Below, piece after piece: positions 1-6,377 of a stretch of 9,924 bases of DNA. The DNA is from Alloprevotella tannerae. Its GTDB lineage: Bacteria; Bacteroidota; Bacteroidia; Bacteroidales; Bacteroidaceae. Where the stretch lies: contig JABZGO010000051.1 of NCBI GenBank assembly GCA_015259305.1, positions 1-9,924 of the forward strand, written 5' to 3'. Below the pieces are notes generated by a model that saw only the letters and a list, made by a program, of their open reading frames with translations, searched no databases and had not been told where the DNA came from. Both the position numbers and the translations under genes were made by a program. Numbering within the stretch: position 1 is the first letter of the stretch; each line of letters opens with the position of its first letter.

Positions 1-1370
1 GCCAAGCGCTGCCAAGTCTCTTTCGCCTCAATCGTTTTCGGATTAAAAATCAACAAGTGGTCCGTCGGTTGCTGCATCGTGTTAGCCCAGTTCGCATAAC
101 TGTATTCCAAGAAACCTTTGATTTCCTTTCCCGAGAGTCGCATTGTATAGAGTTGGTTCTCGTAGCGGTAAAGGTTAAACATATCACTCATATGAATTTC
201 TCCGGCCGGAATTTCCGTATCAAAGGCTAAGGGTGCTGCAAACGAAAGTGACGCGCCAGAGATGCGCATTTGCAGTTGGTGGATAAAATCTACAAAAGCC
301 GAAGGCCCAAAGAAAGAAGGCCGCGTATCAATGGCTATTTTATTGTAGCCGATCACCGCACCCGTAAACGCCTTCACCGCCTCAATCTGCGGTGAAAATT
401 CCTTTACGAAGTCCGCATCCGGCGCTAAGTCGCGCACATCGACAATGCTTCCCGTGATCGTCTTGTGGCCCTGTGCGTCGAAACTCACGTCCGCCACGGC
501 CACATAGCCCGCGTTAGCTGCCGGGTTTAAGATCTGCACGATGCCGCCCTCCTTATTCGCAATCGTGCGGCAAGCCTGCCGATGATCGTGCCCACAGAGA
601 ATAATGTCGAAGCCCGGCACCTCGCGCGCCACTTGCAGCGAAGCGTTTTCATTCAGCGTTCCCGTGGCGTCCTCGCGCCCTACGCCGCTATGAAACAAGC
701 CCACGACGAGGTCCGCTTGGCGGCGCATCTCCGGCATATACTTTTGCGCCGTGAGCACAAGGTCGTCGAAGCGCAAGCCGCGCCACAAGTTTTCCGGGAG
801 CCACGTCGGGATCCCCGGCGTCAGCATACCCAGCACAGCGATGCGCACGCCGCCTTTCCGAATAATCGTATAAGGTTTCCAATACGGTTTTCCCGTTTTT
901 ACCTCAATCGTATTGGCGCTGAGCATCGGAAATTTACACTCTCTCACCCAACGATCATAGACCGCGTGTCCCGTTTCCACATCGTGATTGCCCACTGCTG
1001 CCGCATCATAGCGCATATAGTTGAGCACCGCGGCGCAAGCGTGCGTCGACGTCGTGTCGATATAATTATAGTAGTAAGCCGTTGGCTGTCCTTGCAGAAT
1101 ATCCCCGTTGTCGAGGAGCAAGACCTTGTCCGCGCCCATCTGCTTTCGCGCCCCCTTCACATAGGTTTCGATGCGCGCCAAGCTCCCTATGCCCGGCTTA
1201 CGGTCCATAAAGTCGTAAGGAAAATAGTTGCCGTGCACGTCCGATGTCTCAATAATTTTCAGACGCACGTTCTTAATTTTTGCCGGCCCTTTCTCCGCTG
1301 CCGGCCGCGCGTGGCTCGTGCTGACGGGTAGCGAAAACAGCGCCAGCAAGATAAAAGATAAGATTCTCAT
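1..1370 (-). CDS. Secreted bifunctional metallophosphatase / 5'-nucleotidase (CpdB/UshA-type), C-terminus cut by window edge
   Basis: My reverse-strand translation from the ATG at 1370 is open to the left edge, giving 456 codons without a stop. Residues 1-21 form a signal peptide (MRILSFILLALF, cleavage probably after SHA), with no lipobox, so the product should be a soluble periplasmic or exported enzyme. The calcineurin-like metal-binding motifs are complete: D44-x-H46 in ETSDVHGN, D90 in DNGD, N128-H129 in GNHD, H227 in FHSG, and H261/H263 in GHDH. From about residue 340 the 5'-nucleotidase C-terminal substrate domain begins and is truncated. The family hydrolyses nucleoside monophosphates or 2',3'-cyclic nucleotides to nucleosides. 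The wording around the motifs looks nearer to CpdB than UshA, but the substrate cannot be fixed from sequence. The gene starts 19 bp after folA, so it is probably the third gene of the thyA-folA operon. Confidence 0.88.
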   Translation of the reverse strand, partial: MRILSFILLALFSLPVSTSHARPAAEKGPAKIKNVRLKIIETSDVHGNYFPYDFMDRKPGIGSLARIETYVKGARKQMGADKVLLLDNGDILQGQPTAYYYNYIDTTSTHACAAVLNYMRYDAAAVGNHDVETGHAVYDRWVRECKFPMLSANTIEVKTGKPYWKPYTIIRKGGVRIAVLGMLTPGIPTWLPENLWRGLRFDDLVLTAQKYMPEMRRQADLVVGLFHSGVGREDATGTLNENASLQVAREVPGFDIILCGHDHRQACRTIANKEGGIVQILNPAANAGYVAVADVSFDAQGHKTITGSIVDVRDLAPDADFVKEFSPQIEAVKAFTGAVIGYNKIAIDTRPSFFGPSAFVDFIHQLQMRISGASLSFAAPLAFDTEIPAGEIHMSDMFNLYRYENQLYTMRLSGKEIKGFLEYSYANWANTMQQPTDHLLIFNPKTIEAKETWQRL

Positions 1371-1389
1371 ATCAGTCAATGTCCTCTGT

Positions 1390-1875
1390 TTATTTGCGTA
1401 TATAGTCTACAAAAGTAAAATCTGCTTCGTTCTTTTCATCGGCCGCGTAATGCTCGCGCTGCGTTTCGCGCCACGCTGCCTTATCATAATCCGGAAAGAA
1501 CGTATCCGCCTTGTCCGGTGTCGCATCGATGAGCGTCAAGCATAGACGGTCCGCCCGCTCGAGCGCCGCCTCGTAGACCGCCGCTCCGCCGATGATGAAG
1601 ACCTCCTCATTCGGTGCGCAGGCCGCCAAGGCCTCGTCCAGTGAGGGAAAGACCTCCGTGTTCGGCCACGCCGTAGCCGTGCGCGAGAGTACGATATTGC
1701 GCCGATTGGGCAAAGCCCCCTTGGGGAGCGACTCAAACGTGCGTCGGCCCATCACGACCGTATGCCCCGACGTCAAGGCTTTGAAGCGCTTCAAGTCCGC
1801 CGAGAGGCGATAAAGTAAATGGTTGTCGTAGCCAATGGCGCCATTTTGCGCGATGGCACAAATAATAGAAATCAT
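1390..1875 (-). CDS. folA: Dihydrofolate reductase
   Basis: This 161-residue protein has the normal length of a bacterial dihydrofolate reductase, the cytoplasmic enzyme that reduces dihydrofolate to tetrahydrofolate with NADPH. It begins MISIICAIAQNGAIG, the standard first strand and Met20-type loop. The catalytic acid is D27 in the segment LSADLKRFK. NADPH-binding motifs follow: GRRTFESLP near residues 56-64 and the FIIGG loop in the second half. The usual Pro-Trp before the active-site helix is replaced here by Tyr-Arg (LLYRLSADL). The reading frame stays open 17 codons further upstream to 1926, but that extension lies inside thyA and precedes the conserved start, so I chose 1875. The ATG sits 4 bp after the thyA stop, suggesting translational coupling. 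FolA regenerates the folate oxidised by ThyA, so the pairing makes metabolic sense. Confidence 0.96.
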   Translation of the reverse strand: MISIICAIAQNGAIGYDNHLLYRLSADLKRFKALTSGHTVVMGRRTFESLPKGALPNRRNIVLSRTATAWPNTEVFPSLDEALAACAPNEEVFIIGGAAVYEAALERADRLCLTLIDATPDKADTFFPDYDKAAWRETQREHYAADEKNEADFTFVDYIRK

Positions 1876-1879
1876 AAGA

Positions 1880-2671
1880 TCAAACAGATACCGGTGCAGC
1901 GATGTGAGGCTGCGGATTATAGTCAATCAATTCAAAGTCTTCGTAGCGGAAGTCCTCCAAGCGTCGGCGTTCCGGATTCAGGTGCATCGTCGGCAGCGGG
2001 CCGGGCGTGCGCGTGAGTTGCAGGCGCGCTTGCTCCAAGTGGTTCAAGTAAAGGTGCGTATCGCCCGTCGTATAGATAAAATCGCCCGGCTCCAAATCAG
2101 TGACCTGCGCCGTCATCATTAAGAGGAGCGCATAACTTGCAATGTTAAACGGCACGCCCAAAAACGTATCCGCACTGCGCTGATAGAGTTGCAAAGAGAG
2201 TCGCCCGTCGGCCACATAATACTGAAATAAAATGTGGCAAGGCGGCAATTTCATCCTTTCGATGTCCCCCACGTTCCACGCACTTACGATGATGCGCCGC
2301 GAGTCGGGCTTGTGCTTGATCAGCTCCACCGCCTGCGCCAGTTGGTCAATCTCCCCGCCGCGGCCGTCGGGCCAGTGGCGCCATTGATAGCCGTAGATTG
2401 GCCCCAAGTCGCCGTTTTCGTCCGCCCATTCGTCCCAGATGCTGACGCCGGCCTCCTTGAGCGATTTTATGTTCGTCTCCCCACGTATGAACCACAGAAG
2501 TTCGTGAATAATCGATTTGACGTGGAGCTTTTTCGTCGTCAATAAAGGAAAACCATCGGCCATTCGGAAGCGCATTTGGTGTCCAAAAATGCTCTTCGTT
2601 CCCGTTCCCGTGCGGTCGTGTTTGACCGTACCGTGCGTGTTTATTTCGTTTAATAGGGCAAGTTGCTTCAT
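1880..2671 (-). CDS. thyA: Thymidylate synthase (ThyA)
   Basis: The 263-residue product matches the length of E. coli ThyA (264). It methylates dUMP to dTMP using methylene-tetrahydrofolate, releasing dihydrofolate. Visible active-site features include R20 in the N-terminal DRTGTGT motif, the nucleophile C145 in LPPCH, the R125-R126 pair that reaches the partner subunit's phosphate site, D168 and N176 in the stretch [12 protein letters not shown], and the THLYLNH motif. The C-terminal APVSV resembles the closing tail of the family. The frame is open back to 2893, but those 74 extra codons are basic, low-complexity sequence unlike any ThyA, and [10 protein letters not shown] is the conserved family start, so 2671 is the start. 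It is the first gene of a minus-strand operon with folA 4 bp downstream. A TAnnTTTG element lies 27-34 bp upstream. Confidence 0.97.
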   Translation of the reverse strand: MKQLALLNEINTHGTVKHDRTGTGTKSIFGHQMRFRMADGFPLLTTKKLHVKSIIHELLWFIRGETNIKSLKEAGVSIWDEWADENGDLGPIYGYQWRHWPDGRGGEIDQLAQAVELIKHKPDSRRIIVSAWNVGDIERMKLPPCHILFQYYVADGRLSLQLYQRSADTFLGVPFNIASYALLLMMTAQVTDLEPGDFIYTTGDTHLYLNHLEQARLQLTRTPGPLPTMHLNPERRRLEDFRYEDFELIDYNPQPHIAAPVSV

Positions 2672-2697
2672 TGCTTTAATGAGCTTAGTAGCGCCGG

Positions 2698-2705
2698 CAA
2701 AGTTA
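2698..2705 (-). promoter_or_regulatory. Bacteroidota -7 promoter element upstream of thyA
   Basis: Read on the minus strand this is TAACTTTG, an exact match to the Bacteroidota -7 consensus TAnnTTTG. It would place transcription initiation near 2690 and give a short leader of about 20 nt before the thyA ATG. No clear TTTG -33 element lies at the usual distance. That area is instead filled by an inverted repeat, CCGAAAA-N6-TTTTCGG (2706-2725), immediately next to the -7 element, which could be an operator or simply AT-rich chance. A single 8-base degenerate match is modest evidence. Confidence 0.42.
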
Positions 2706-2928
2706 CCGAAAAAAAAGCTTTTCGGCTCGTTTCGCGCCGCCGAGTATGTATGAGCCGGTGCGTTGCGACCATTTTTGCAAGATGCCGACGGCCGAGGGCC
2801 GCCTTCACGTTCATTTTTTGCCCCTCGCCTTGCTCGAATCTGTTTTTTGTGTTTGCTTTGCAGTAAGTAGGCCGCCGCCCAAGCCTTGGCCATTGCAATT
2901 TTTACGACTGACGATAAGGAAACGATTG

Positions 2929-3309
2929 ATGAATATTGAAGAATTTCGCGACTATTGCCTATCCCTGCCCGGCACGACCGAAAAAATGCCTTTTACCGAG
3001 GCCCATCAGGCGGAGGTGCGCGGAATCTTGGTCTTCTGCGTCGCTGATCGCTGGTATTGCCTCGTAGATGTAGATGAGTTTAACAACTTTACGATCAAGT
3101 ATCCGCCGGAAGAGGCCCTCCAACTCCGAAAAACTTACGAGGAAGTGCGCCCCGGTTGGCACATGAATAAGCGCCATTGGATTACCGTCTCACTGGAGGG
3201 GACGCTGGATGACGATTTCATACGCCAACTCCTGCGCCGCGCCCACGCCACGCTCGTTGCCACGCTACCCAAGCGCGAGCGGGTAAAATACGAACAGTCG
3301 GCCGAATGA
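2929..3309 (+). CDS. MmcQ/YjbR-family protein (DNA-binding-like CyaY fold)
   Basis: The 126-residue protein matches the MmcQ/YjbR family in length and motifs. It opens with [22 protein letters not shown], where the 'LPG(T)xE..PF' pattern is typical. It ends with a conserved block around residues 73-90, [12 protein letters not shown] followed by ITV. Family members adopt a compact CyaY-like fold and are annotated as DNA-binding, but the role is poorly defined and no catalytic residues are evident. There is no signal peptide, so it is probably cytoplasmic. The frame extends upstream to 2746, but the upstream part is proline- and cysteine-rich and unlike the family. The ATG at 2929 has an AAGGA ribosome-binding site 8 bp upstream, better than most in this window. 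It is divergent from thyA and followed by a long gene-free region, so it is probably transcribed alone. Confidence 0.9.
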   Translation: MNIEEFRDYCLSLPGTTEKMPFTEAHQAEVRGILVFCVADRWYCLVDVDEFNNFTIKYPPEEALQLRKTYEEVRPGWHMNKRHWITVSLEGTLDDDFIRQLLRRAHATLVATLPKRERVKYEQSAE

Positions 3310-3392
3310 TTCCGGCTGAAAAGCCAAATCCCGCATTTGATTTTTAAGCACTCTTTGCCCCTCGTCCTTACGCTCCGTTTCGACTTGCCGGC

Positions 3393-3480
3393 TTTGTTCT
3401 CACGATAAAAAAGGTTTGCGCTCACGATAAAAAAGGTGTACGCTCGTGAGAAAAAGGCTTTGTTCTCACGACAACAAACT
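3393..3480. repeat. Four tandem 22-bp imperfect repeats
   Basis: Four head-to-tail 22-bp units occupy 3393-3414, 3415-3436, 3437-3458 and 3459-3480. Units 1 and 2 match at 20 of 22 positions and units 1 and 4 at 18 of 22, sharing the first 13 bases TTTGTTCTCACGA. Unit 3 is the most diverged (15 of 22 against unit 2) because its CTCACGA core is changed to CTCGTGA. Each of the first three units ends in an A-run followed by GG. The array has no spacers, so it is a minisatellite rather than CRISPR. It resembles in architecture, though I cannot confirm identity with, minisatellite-bearing intergenic elements known in Porphyromonas. Confidence 0.8.
3444..3471. repeat. Perfect 9-bp inverted repeat within the tandem array
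   Basis: TCGTGAGAA (3444-3452) and TTCTCACGA (3463-3471) are exact reverse complements separated by 10 bases. The left arm comes from the diverged third unit and the right arm from the fourth, so the altered unit creates a hairpin or a dyad that a dimeric protein could bind. There is no U-run after the right arm on the plus strand, so it is not a normal intrinsic terminator. Confidence 0.75.
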
Positions 3481-3795
3481 AACTTTGTCGGCCGAGCGCC
3501 CTTGTTAACCCCTTGTTGGCGTTATGAAAACCAAGCCTTGGTGCGCACTGTTGCGGCCCTTCGCGTTGCAGAAAGTCGCCTGTGCGGAGCTGCAATGGGG
3601 CGGTGCGCGGCGCGATCGGCGGGCCGAAATCGACATGAAGTCTCGCTTATTTTCAATCGGAAGCAAATTAAAATTAATTCGTTTATTCATCTCATTATAA
3701 GACTATTAAAGAATGAAAACCGCCAATGGCTTCGAAAAAATCAACGCCCTTGACGAAAAAAAGTAAAATATTGATGTTACAAAACTCCACCTTCC

Positions 3796-3815
3796 GCGTT
3801 AAGCTAATGTAACGC
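3796..3815. promoter_or_regulatory. Possible operator: GCGTTA-N8-TAACGC inverted repeat before the sigma-factor gene
   Basis: GCGTTA (3796-3801) and TAACGC (3810-3815) are perfect reverse complements separated by 8 bases, ending 11 bp before the sigma-factor ATG. A 20-bp dyad in that place could be an operator or a small hairpin in the leader. A 6-bp arm can also occur by chance, so this is only a candidate. Confidence 0.25.
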
Positions 3816-3826
3816 ATCAAAAAAGT

Positions 3827-4348
3827 ATGAAGCCTTCACGTGTAACAACCACCGAAAATCCGCTGCTGACAGCTTTTAGCGGATTGCGCAGACGCTTGCG
3901 ACCGACGCTAAGTAGGTGGTTGGGCGAAGATGAAGCCGACGACGCACTGCAAGAAGCCTTCTGCCGACTCTGGCCCGAGCGCGAGCGCTGGGCTGATGCC
4001 GACGAAGCGGCGCGCGTGCTGAACGTCACGGCTCGACACATAGGCATCGACGAACTGCGCCGCCGACAGAAGTTGGGCGAAACGCGACTTGAGGAGGGCT
4101 GCGACCCGGCTGAGGCGACCGATGCGGAAGATGAGGCGGCCGAACGCTATCGACGCGTCAAGCAGATCATAGATCAGCGACTCACGCCCCTACAACGCGA
4201 AATTTTGGAGCGTAGGGAGACGCGCGAAGAGGCCTTTGAGGAAATTGCGGCCACACTTAACATGCAGCCGGCGGCTGTAAGAATGCAGCTCTCGCGAGCT
4301 AGAAAACTGATTAGGGAGGTATATTATGAACAAAGCGGCATTAGATGA
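3827..4348 (+). CDS. ECF-type RNA polymerase sigma-70 factor
   Basis: The 173-residue protein has the two-domain layout of an extracytoplasmic-function sigma factor, which directs RNA polymerase to a small regulon when released from its anti-sigma partner. Region 2 spans about residues 12-82, with the core-binding signature DDALQEAFCRLW at 38-49 and the DNA-facing segment NVTARHIGIDELRRRQK at 66-82. An acidic linker (about 84-106) joins it to region 4 (about 119-168), which starts LTPLQREIL and includes a helix-turn-helix, AAVRMQLSRARKLIREV. No region 1 or 3 is present, as expected for ECF factors. The ATG at 3827 follows an A-rich stretch rather than a clear Shine-Dalgarno. The 3' end overlaps the next gene by 23 bp, the usual arrangement for a sigma factor and its regulator. 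Which ECF group it belongs to and its target genes are unknown. Confidence 0.92.
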   Translation: MKPSRVTTTENPLLTAFSGLRRRLRPTLSRWLGEDEADDALQEAFCRLWPERERWADADEAARVLNVTARHIGIDELRRRQKLGETRLEEGCDPAEATDAEDEAAERYRRVKQIIDQRLTPLQREILERRETREEAFEEIAATLNMQPAAVRMQLSRARKLIREVYYEQSGIR

Positions 4349-4772
4349 ACTGGTAAGACGCTACTGGGAAGCGGAAACTACACCCGAGGAGGAGCGGCGC
4401 TTGGCCTTTTGGCTCTTAGAACCGGAGGCGGCCGACGCGCGCTACGATGAGGTGCGCGCCGTGATGGGTCTGCTCGCTACGGGCCGACGCCTGCACCGCG
4501 CCAAGCGGAAACGCACGACTTGGCAACGCACGGGGCGAAAATGGGCCGTGGCGGCCGTGGTGGGCGGATTGATCTTTGCCGGCACGCGCTTTATCCCCCT
4601 CGTCGAGGAACAAGACGTCTGCGTGGCCTATGTGGGCGGCGAGCGCATCACAGACCCCACTCGCGTGATGAACGAGGCGCACAACGCGCTGCAAGCCACG
4701 CAAAGACCTGCCGATGAGGCTAACGTGGAGCACGCCTTGAATGATATGTTTGCAACCATCAATGAACCATAA
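4326..4772 (+). CDS. Putative anti-sigma factor, single-pass membrane protein
   Basis: This 148-residue protein has an N-terminal cytoplasmic helical region (1-60) rich in charged residues, including LVRRYWEAETTPEEERRLAFWLL, a pattern common in short Bacteroidota anti-sigma factors. One transmembrane segment follows a basic stretch (KRKRTTWQRTGRKW) at about residues 73-90. The remaining 58 residues would be periplasmic and contain CVAYVGGERITDPTRVM, which looks conserved rather than random. It starts inside the sigma-factor gene (23-bp overlap) behind a strong GGGAGG ribosome-binding site at 4314-4319, which supports this start and coupled translation. By context and topology it should hold the sigma factor inactive at the membrane. 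I see no zinc-binding HxxxCxxC motif of ZAS-type anti-sigma factors, and no FecR domain, so the assignment is inferred. Confidence 0.65.
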   Translation: MNKAALDELVRRYWEAETTPEEERRLAFWLLEPEAADARYDEVRAVMGLLATGRRLHRAKRKRTTWQRTGRKWAVAAVVGGLIFAGTRFIPLVEEQDVCVAYVGGERITDPTRVMNEAHNALQATQRPADEANVEHALNDMFATINEP

Positions 4773-4778
4773 AACGAA

Positions 4779-5228
4779 ATGAGAATGAAACGAATAGAGA
4801 TCTTGCTTTTGTGCTGCATGATGTCAGTGGCGGGCTTTGCCCAAGCGGGTTTGCACATCGCCAATCTTTTCGGTGAGCGCTTCCGCAACCGCAAGGATGC
4901 GACGGAGGTGGTGATCGGCGGCGACCGACTCAAACCTTATAAGTTGAATCTTTTTCGGAGTTTGACCATTAAACCATCGGCAGCAGAAGTGAATGAGTTT
5001 GAGGCAAGCGTAAAAGCCGACGTCGTGGGCGCTTTAGACCGCGAAGCGGGGCTGCGACAGGGCCGACTTTATTATGGCTTTTACCGCCTGCGCTCGGCAG
5101 GGACTACGAATCGATTTATCTTTTATCGCAACAATACGCTGCGGGCCGGTGCATCGCCCACGCTGACGCTGATCTACATGGAAGGAACTGCGACGCTTGC
5201 GGAACTGAAGCAGCGCTTTGCGAAATAA
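4779..5228 (+). CDS. Small exported protein of unknown function (resembles DUF6108-type)
   Basis: The product is 149 residues if the first ATG is used, or 147 from the second ATG at 4785 (MKRIEILLLC); the sequence does not decide between them. Residues 1-22 form a signal peptide ending GFAQA, and the two cysteines inside it do not make a lipobox. The mature part, beginning GLHIANLFGERF, is about 127 residues with alternating charged and hydrophobic positions, suggesting a compact alpha/beta domain. It contains LTLIYMEGTATLAELK near the C-terminus. From memory this looks like the Bacteroidales family DUF6108, which I cannot check here. It starts 6 bp after the putative anti-sigma gene, so it is almost surely co-transcribed. 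It may be a periplasmic partner or ligand sensor of the sigma system, but nothing in the sequence shows a biochemical activity. Confidence 0.85.
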   Translation: MRMKRIEILLLCCMMSVAGFAQAGLHIANLFGERFRNRKDATEVVIGGDRLKPYKLNLFRSLTIKPSAAEVNEFEASVKADVVGALDREAGLRQGRLYYGFYRLRSAGTTNRFIFYRNNTLRAGASPTLTLIYMEGTATLAELKQRFAK

Positions 5229-5297
5229 GGCCTTGGGCGGCTGCTCACAGGTAAGAAATAAGGGAATATTTAACTCGAAGAAAAAATCAATCAGTAT

Positions 5298-6185
5298 ATG
5301 AAGACTATAACTTTACTCTTGCTCTCTGCCATGGCCGGCATGACGGCGAACGCCGCGATGGTGAACGATACGATCGTGGATGTAAAAAACGTGCATCGGG
5401 TGATCATTACGGAAAACGATAGCACAAGTAGTGTGGAAATCAAAGGTATGGGAGCTGATTCGGCTTATCATTATACCTATCAGCGCCGCTCGGGTAGCGA
5501 AACGCTGCTGGACGAACACGCGGATCGGTGGAAGTTTTCAATCGGTGGACTCGACGTGAACGATCGTCAGAAGTGTAGTGCGTCGCGTGGAGGCAGCCTT
5601 AACCTTAGTGCGTTGGGCCTTGGTTTTGAATGGCTCTTGCCGATTGATGCATCTGAAGATTACGACTTCAGAATGGGAAGCTCTATGGCGTTGAGCCTAA
5701 AGATTCTGGGTTTAGACTACACTTGGCGAAAAAATAAGCTGTATGTAAATTATGGGATGAGTTGGCGCAATTATCGAATGAAGGGTAATCATCGCTTTGC
5801 GCTCCTGCCCGGACACGTTGTGGGATTTGAGGATTTTCCGGTCGGCTCTACGAAGCATAATGCGCGCTTGAAGGCGGTCTATAATAATATTGAGTTGGGC
5901 TACCGGCGGAGAGTGAGCCAAGATGTTTGGCTGGGCGCGAGCGTCATTACGAATTTCGCGTGGAAGCAAAAGTCGTCGGTATGCACAAAATATAAACTCA
6001 ACGGTCAAAAGATTGAGGAAGAACAGATGAATCTTCCCTTGACGCCCGTGACGGTGGATTTTAGGTTGCAGGTGCAGTATGATTTCGCCAATTTCTACGT
6101 GCAATACAACCCTTGCAGCGTCCTGCGGAGCGGCCACGGCCCACAATTCAGTACGTTTAGCGTCGGCTTCAATATTGGCTTTTAA
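5298..6185 (+). CDS. Exported outer-membrane beta-barrel protein, unknown function
   Basis: The 295-residue protein has a signal peptide at 1-19 (MKTITLLLLSAM, cleavage after TANA). Residues 20-95 form a separate N-terminal region containing VKNVHRVIITENDSTSSVEI, probably periplasmic. From about residue 98 onward there are repeated amphipathic strands with aromatic girdle residues (for example LYVNYGMSWRNYRM, NIELGYRRRVSQDVWLG, FYVQYNPC). The chain ends FSVGFNIGF, the terminal phenylalanine typical of outer-membrane barrels recognised by the BAM machinery. I count roughly eight to ten likely strands, so a small barrel is possible. It lies 69 bp after the small exported gene in the same direction and most likely belongs to the sigma-factor operon, though a separate promoter in that gap is not excluded. 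Ligand and function are unknown. Confidence 0.85.
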   Translation: MKTITLLLLSAMAGMTANAAMVNDTIVDVKNVHRVIITENDSTSSVEIKGMGADSAYHYTYQRRSGSETLLDEHADRWKFSIGGLDVNDRQKCSASRGGSLNLSALGLGFEWLLPIDASEDYDFRMGSSMALSLKILGLDYTWRKNKLYVNYGMSWRNYRMKGNHRFALLPGHVVGFEDFPVGSTKHNARLKAVYNNIELGYRRRVSQDVWLGASVITNFAWKQKSSVCTKYKLNGQKIEEEQMNLPLTPVTVDFRLQVQYDFANFYVQYNPCSVLRSGHGPQFSTFSVGFNIGF

Positions 6186-6214
6186 TTAGCACTAAGATAA
6201 CCGCATAATTAAAT

Positions 6215-6294
6215 ACAAGAAGCGCGCGCAAGGCTCTCGATTCTCGCTCTTGAATGGGCGGAACAAGGTCGAAAGCTTTGCGCGCGCTTCTTGT
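6215..6294. terminator. Long imperfect hairpin between convergent genes, possible bidirectional terminator
   Basis: The arms 6215-6235 and 6274-6294 pair over 21 bp with only one G-U pair, around a run of GCGCGCGC. The pairing continues through one C-A mismatch for four more pairs to 6240/6269, giving about 26 positions of stem and a loop of about 28 bases. It lies 30 bp after the stop of the beta-barrel gene. Neither side has a good T-run, so it is not a textbook intrinsic terminator; it could block exonucleases or be a relic of a small repeat element. Confidence 0.55.
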
Positions 6295-6341
6295 TGTCTC
6301 GATAGGGGAGATCCGGAGGGAAATAAGTTTGGAGCACTACC

Positions 6342-6364
6342 GCTGATGGCCGGACCTCATCAGC
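6342..6364. repeat. Small hairpin, 7-bp arms
   Basis: GCTGATG (6342-6348) and CATCAGC (6358-6364) are exact reverse complements with a 9-base loop. It sits between the long hairpin and the terminator and has no T-run. Its role, if any, is unknown; together with the following terminator it would fit a short structured transcript. Confidence 0.4.
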
Positions 6365-6377
6365 CATGAATAAAGGC

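Larger units (their letters stand above)
3310..3826. other. 517-bp gene-free region between the MmcQ-like gene and the sigma-factor cluster
   Basis: No reading frame here looks like a protein; the longest one (3436-3753, plus) has no recognisable motif and runs through the repeat block. The left third holds the tandem 22-bp repeats (3393-3480). From about 3540 to 3640 the DNA is GC-rich and featureless to my eye. From about 3650 to 3826 it becomes distinctly AT-rich, as expected for a promoter and leader of the sigma-factor gene. A 6-bp inverted repeat (3796-3815) lies just ahead of that gene. I find no tRNA, no obvious riboswitch and no exact TAnnTTTG element. Just after the MmcQ-like stop there is a weak GGCT-GAAA-AGCC hairpin and later a run of five T, not enough to call a terminator. 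Confidence 0.7.

Noticed and set aside
582..1331. 249-codon open frame on the plus strand
   Set aside because: It lies opposite the metallophosphatase gene, whose complete catalytic motifs show that the minus strand is coding; the plus-strand product is arginine/histidine-rich without any domain.
2672..2893. 74-codon N-terminal extension of ThyA
   Set aside because: The extension is basic and low in complexity, contains the likely promoter, and the family start [10 protein letters not shown] is at 2671.
2746..2928. 61-codon N-terminal extension of the MmcQ-like protein
   Set aside because: The family starts at MNIEEF, where an AAGGA ribosome-binding site is correctly placed; the upstream residues resemble no domain.
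3310..3360. Terminator after the MmcQ-like gene
   Set aside because: Only a 4-bp stem (GGCT/AGCC) is present and the run of five T is separated from it by about 20 bases.
3393..3480. Possible CRISPR array from regularly repeated 22-bp units
   Set aside because: The units are contiguous with no unique spacers, diverge from each other, and no cas gene is present; a minisatellite fits better.
3634..3699. 21-codon mini-ORF (MKSRLFSIGSKLKLIRLF...) in the sigma-factor leader region
   Set aside because: No Shine-Dalgarno site precedes it and such short frames are common by chance in AT-rich DNA.
3436..3753. 105-codon plus-strand open frame in the gene-free region
   Set aside because: It begins inside the tandem repeats, has no ribosome-binding site or recognisable motif, and its composition changes abruptly midway.
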